The notes beneath the pieces are model-generated. The model was not told the DNA's origin, did no database searches, and saw only the letters and a program-made list of their open reading frames with translations. The position numbers and the translations under genes were made by a program. A DNA stretch of 64,000 nucleotides from Erythrocercus mccallii (Eukaryota; Chordata; Aves; Passeriformes; Dicruridae). Numbering within the stretch: position 1 is the stretch's first letter; every line of letters begins with the position of its first letter. The stretch is from positions 33,861-97,860 of the forward strand of contig VZRG01001676.1 in assembly GCA_013397435.1 (NCBI GenBank). The letters run 5' to 3'. Shown piece by piece: positions 61,060-64,000 of the stretch.

Positions 61060-61930
61060 CCCCTAACCTGGGAGAGCCGGGGGACGGAGAGGAGGCGAGC
61101 GGCGGCAGCGCGGCGGGGACCAACTTCTGCCGTGATTTATGGGCCAGGCATCCCAACTTATCTTCTGCTGAACGGCAGCTCCGCGATTTAAGCAGCGAGG
61201 GGGAAAAAAGCCACAACTCTGGGTCATGCACTCAATTATTTAAAAGGGAAGGAGGGGAGAGGGAAGGGAGCGGAGGTGGCAGGACAGGCGGCCCCGAGCC
61301 CCAGGTGCGCGGTGGGAAGGCTCCTCCTGCCACCAGCCCCGCGTGAGCCACAGCGACGCGTTACTTTCTCTCCCCGGCAAAGGAAAACACATGGGAAAAG
61401 CAGGGGGATGCTCCCAGCTGCCAGGCCGGAGCGGGGAGAAGCCGTGCCCGCAGCCCCGTCCCTCCGCGCGTACCTCCAGCCGCCGGTGCCCGGGGAGCCG
61501 CGGTGCCCGTCCATGCCGTGCCGGAGACAGAGCCCGAGGTGTCCTGGGGAAGCGCGGGCGGCTGCCGTGACTTGGGAATACAGAATATGGTACAAGCTTT
61601 AATTAAAAGAGTCTGAAGGCTCTCTCCTGCTCGCTCGTCCTTTTTTTTGCAGTACCGGATCGGATTTAAAGGGCTAGAACCCCAATTTGGCACTGCTGCT
61701 CCCCCCGGAGCGCCGCGCTGCCGGCCGGGCCTGCCAGCGCCAGCATCCTGCTGCCTCCCGTCGGGGGCATCCTGGCAGCCCGCGGGGCCGGAGCCGGCAG
61801 CACCGGCAGCTGCGCTGGCAGCAGCGACAAGCTGGAAATCAAGGCTCCCTCCAGCAGGCACGGTGGGTGGTGAGAGGGGATCCCACAGGCAGCAGGGTGG
61901 GCGAAGGCAGCCCGAGCGCTCCTGAGGGTG
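61060..61930. promoter_or_regulatory. Distal CpG island, candidate upstream promoter
   Basis: CpG-rich from about 61060 to 61930. It contains the candidate minus-strand first exon ending at 61474. About 85 bases upstream of its ATG is an AT-rich TTTTAATTAAA element on the minus strand (61598-61608) that could act as a TATA box. Long minus-strand frames across the island are uninterrupted because GC-rich DNA has few stop codons. Confidence 0.6.
61474..61514 (-). CDS. Candidate alternative first coding exon of CALN1
   Basis: In the distal CpG island an ATG at 61514-61512 (G at -3 and G at +4, a good initiation context) opens the short peptide MDGHRGSPGTGGW and runs into a donor, TGGAG|GTACGC, after 61474. 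The coding part is 13 codons plus two bases, so it ends in phase 2. That is the phase required by the shared CALN1 acceptor at 19810 and the same as the 43 kb exon. Splicing would give a Trp-Arg-Glu-Lys junction before MPFHH. An in-frame TAA lies upstream, inside the AT-rich element at 61598-61608, so the ATG is the first available in frame. I do not recall this N-terminus from any described isoform. It could instead be a non-coding leader or chance. Support is the CpG island, the donor, the phase and the strand, not homology. Confidence 0.4.
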
Positions 61931-62070
61931 CACGGAGTGAAGTTTGTGCTCCAGCAGCGTTCCAGAGAACTGGGAGGAGGAGGATCGTGTCCCTCTGTCC
62001 TGGTGATGCCACCAGCCTGTGGCAGTGTCCGAAGGCGTTGCCCTCCCAGTGCCAGCCCTGGGTGGAGCGG

Positions 62071-62175
62071 GGTTGTTGGGAAGGGCTGCGTCACCCAGGG
62101 TGGTGGGGAAGGGCTGGTGGGGAAGGGCTGTGTTGCCCAGGGTGGTGGGGAAGGGGAAGGGCTGCGTCACCTCAG
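62071..62175. repeat. G-rich minisatellite
   Basis: Repeated GGTGGTGGGGAAGGGCTG words with CGTCACCCAG or GTTGCCCAG endings, unit about 28-42 bp, three to four units. Confidence 0.75.
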
Positions 62176-64000
62176 CCCAGCTCTGCAAGACGGGGTCCTC
62201 AGCCTCCTGCCTGCATCCCGTGAGCAGGGAAGCAATTCCATTTGGATTTGGAGGCCACTTGCTGGTGCCAAGGCAGTGGGGAGACAACCTGGCACTGGCG
62301 GCGTGCGAGTGACGCTGATCCCTCCTCCAGCTCCAGGCCCCTCTCCAGATCCAGTCATCCTCCAGACCTCCATGAAAACACCCATCTGCTACAGGCTGGG
62401 CTCTCAGTGGCCCTTGGGCTGCTCGACAGGGCAGGGATAGCCCAGACACTGTGTCAGCCTTCCATGCATCTTTCCCAAAAAAAGGGAAGAGGGGATAAGA
62501 GCAGGGTTTCCATGGAGCCCTCCTTGGTCCAGATTTTGAGCTTGAATGGGGAAAACCAAAGGAAACAAGGAGCACATCTTTCTTCTTCTTTATCTTCTTT
62601 TGCCCAGTTTGACCCCAAAGTGCCACCCTCCCTCCCCGAGGCCGGCTGAGAACATCCTGCTCTGGGTGTCCGATCAATGCATGCCGTGCTCTCCGGGCTG
62701 ACCCGTGTGTTCTGGCTTCCTCTCACCTCATTAATTACACCCAGGGGTGGGTGCCAAAAGGAAAAGCTGGTTCGAATTCCATGCTGCAACCCAGCTCCAA
62801 GCTGCTGGGATAATTAGCAGGTTATTAATGAACCAGAAGATTCCCGCCATGGAGGGAGGAAGGATGGGGAGGAAGGGGAACACCTTTTGGGCCTGGTTGG
62901 GAAAACCTCATTGGAGTCGGAGACTTCGTCCCTCAATCCAAGGCTTTGAGCTGCCTTCAGTGCCCAGGAAGATGCTCCCAGCCCCGGGGCTGCTGGAAGG
63001 ATCTGCAGAGGAGAATCCAAGGATTCTGCTTGGCCAGGGGCCACGCGGGGAACGGAGTGCTCCATCTCCCAGCCACAGCCTGCGGACATCCATCTGCTTC
63101 TGGGCACGGAGAGGAGGCGGCTCCAGAGCCTCCTCCTCCCATCCCGGGTGATGGTGACTCGGGGCTGTGGGGTCTTGGAGCGTCACCATCGCCATCTGCC
63201 AGGGTTCCTGCTGGGGGCTGGAGAGTGTCACCCCAAACACTTCTCTTTGAACCCCTCGTAAACTGTGGGAACAGCACAGTCTTCCTTCAAAATCAGTCTG
63301 ATACCAAGTGTTGGTACCATTTCCCTGGGTTTAGGCACCAGCTGAAAATTCCTGGGAAAGGCAGAGCCTGGTGGGAAAGTGCTTCTCTAAATACTGAGGG
63401 GCAGGGGTGAGATTCCAGCAAAACCAGGGTGTCCTCAGAGGCTCCAGCCCAAGCTTCTGCCATCTCATGTGTCTCTCCAAGGCATGTGGTTGTTGTTCCT
63501 TTAATTATTAATCCTTGCATTGACGTAATCAAATTTGCCCAAGCTTTTAACGGATGCCTCGATGTAAAAAATGAAGAATAAATTTCTTTCCCTCCCTGAA
63601 AACTTGTCTCAATCCCATGACCAATTTTATTGCCGTTCTGCTCTAATTTTAAATATAACGAGAAACATTAAGGTTTTCAATTAAAAGATCCCTTCCTTCA
63701 GATATTGGAACATAGCCTGAAGTGCAGACCACGTGTGATATTTTTCATTGGGATGGTGTGGGCTAAATCTGATTCCCAGATCAAACACAGTCAGGCTCAG
63801 GCTTGCAGTTGGCCAGGCTGGAGAGGCTGAGCTGTTCCAGTTTGGGAAGAGCCTCAGCCTTGTTTGTGTTTTTAGCTGACTCCTCGTGTTTCTGAAATGA
63901 ACCTTGCATCTATTCCTTCTCTTTTGTCAGCCTGGGAGTCTGTGGTGAGGGGCAAATGAACCTCATTATGCCATCCTGGACTTGTGGAATTTTTCTTTTG
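62176..64000. other. Upstream flank of the distal CpG island
   Basis: No gene is recognised. 63485-63720 is AT-rich and includes the CRE-like word TGACGTAA at 63523. Confidence 0.55.

Noticed and set aside
61361..62677. A 438-codon minus-strand frame across the distal CpG island
   Set aside because: Low-complexity composition, no recognisable domain, and it reads through the candidate donor at 61474. GC-rich DNA lacks stop codons, so length alone is not evidence.

Overview
This window is vertebrate nuclear DNA, almost certainly from a bird and probably a songbird. The signs are about 18 truncated copies of a CR1 LINE with the avian 3' end (several ending in a degenerate ATTCTGTGAT-type tail), one solo LTR of an avian endogenous retrovirus, GC-rich minisatellites, and one recognisable vertebrate gene, CALN1 (calneuron-1, also CaBP8), read on the minus strand. 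No bacterial, phage, plasmid or CRISPR content is visible. The long open frames are antisense or read-through frames in GC-rich DNA or in CR1 copies.

CALN1 layout on the minus strand, 5' to 3' as coordinates fall: a CpG island at about 61.0-61.9 kb holds a candidate first coding exon (ATG at 61514, donor after 61474). A second CpG island at 42.8-43.8 kb holds the first exon of the long isoform (ATG at 43067, end 42946), whose peptide aligns with the long human CALN1 N-terminus. A third, larger island at 33.7-35.45 kb carries a likely non-coding first exon ending at a strong donor at 34880/34879. All can splice to the shared exon at 19686-19810, which starts MPFHHVTAGLL and ends in phase 1 before the first EF-hand. 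The EF-hand exons are not here, so the window covers the alternative-promoter region and first introns. Both coding first exons end in phase 2, matching the 19810 acceptor. The 43 kb exon appears to use a GC donor.

The rest is intron and upstream flank. From 1 to 19.6 kb (the intron after the shared exon) there are minisatellites, CR1 pieces, an intronic CpG-rich patch at 17.9-18.4 kb and a short unexplained coding-like stretch at 5062-5262. From 19.8 to 33 kb there are CR1 pieces, the solo LTR at 22303-22744 and an assembly gap of 793 N at 30615-31407 inside a 35-bp minisatellite. From 36 to 61 kb there are dense CR1 copies, a 448-bp duplication at 98% identity (47722-48169 and 52095-52542, the second interrupting a CR1), and a false-looking 115-bp direct duplication around a single N at 45755. 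From 62 to 64 kb is sequence upstream of the most distal promoter.

The points most worth a second look are the alternative CALN1 N-termini, the GC donor and overlapping upstream ORF at the 43 kb promoter, the 448-bp duplication, the coding-like stretch at 5.1 kb and the two assembly artefacts. I found no previously undescribed multi-gene system.
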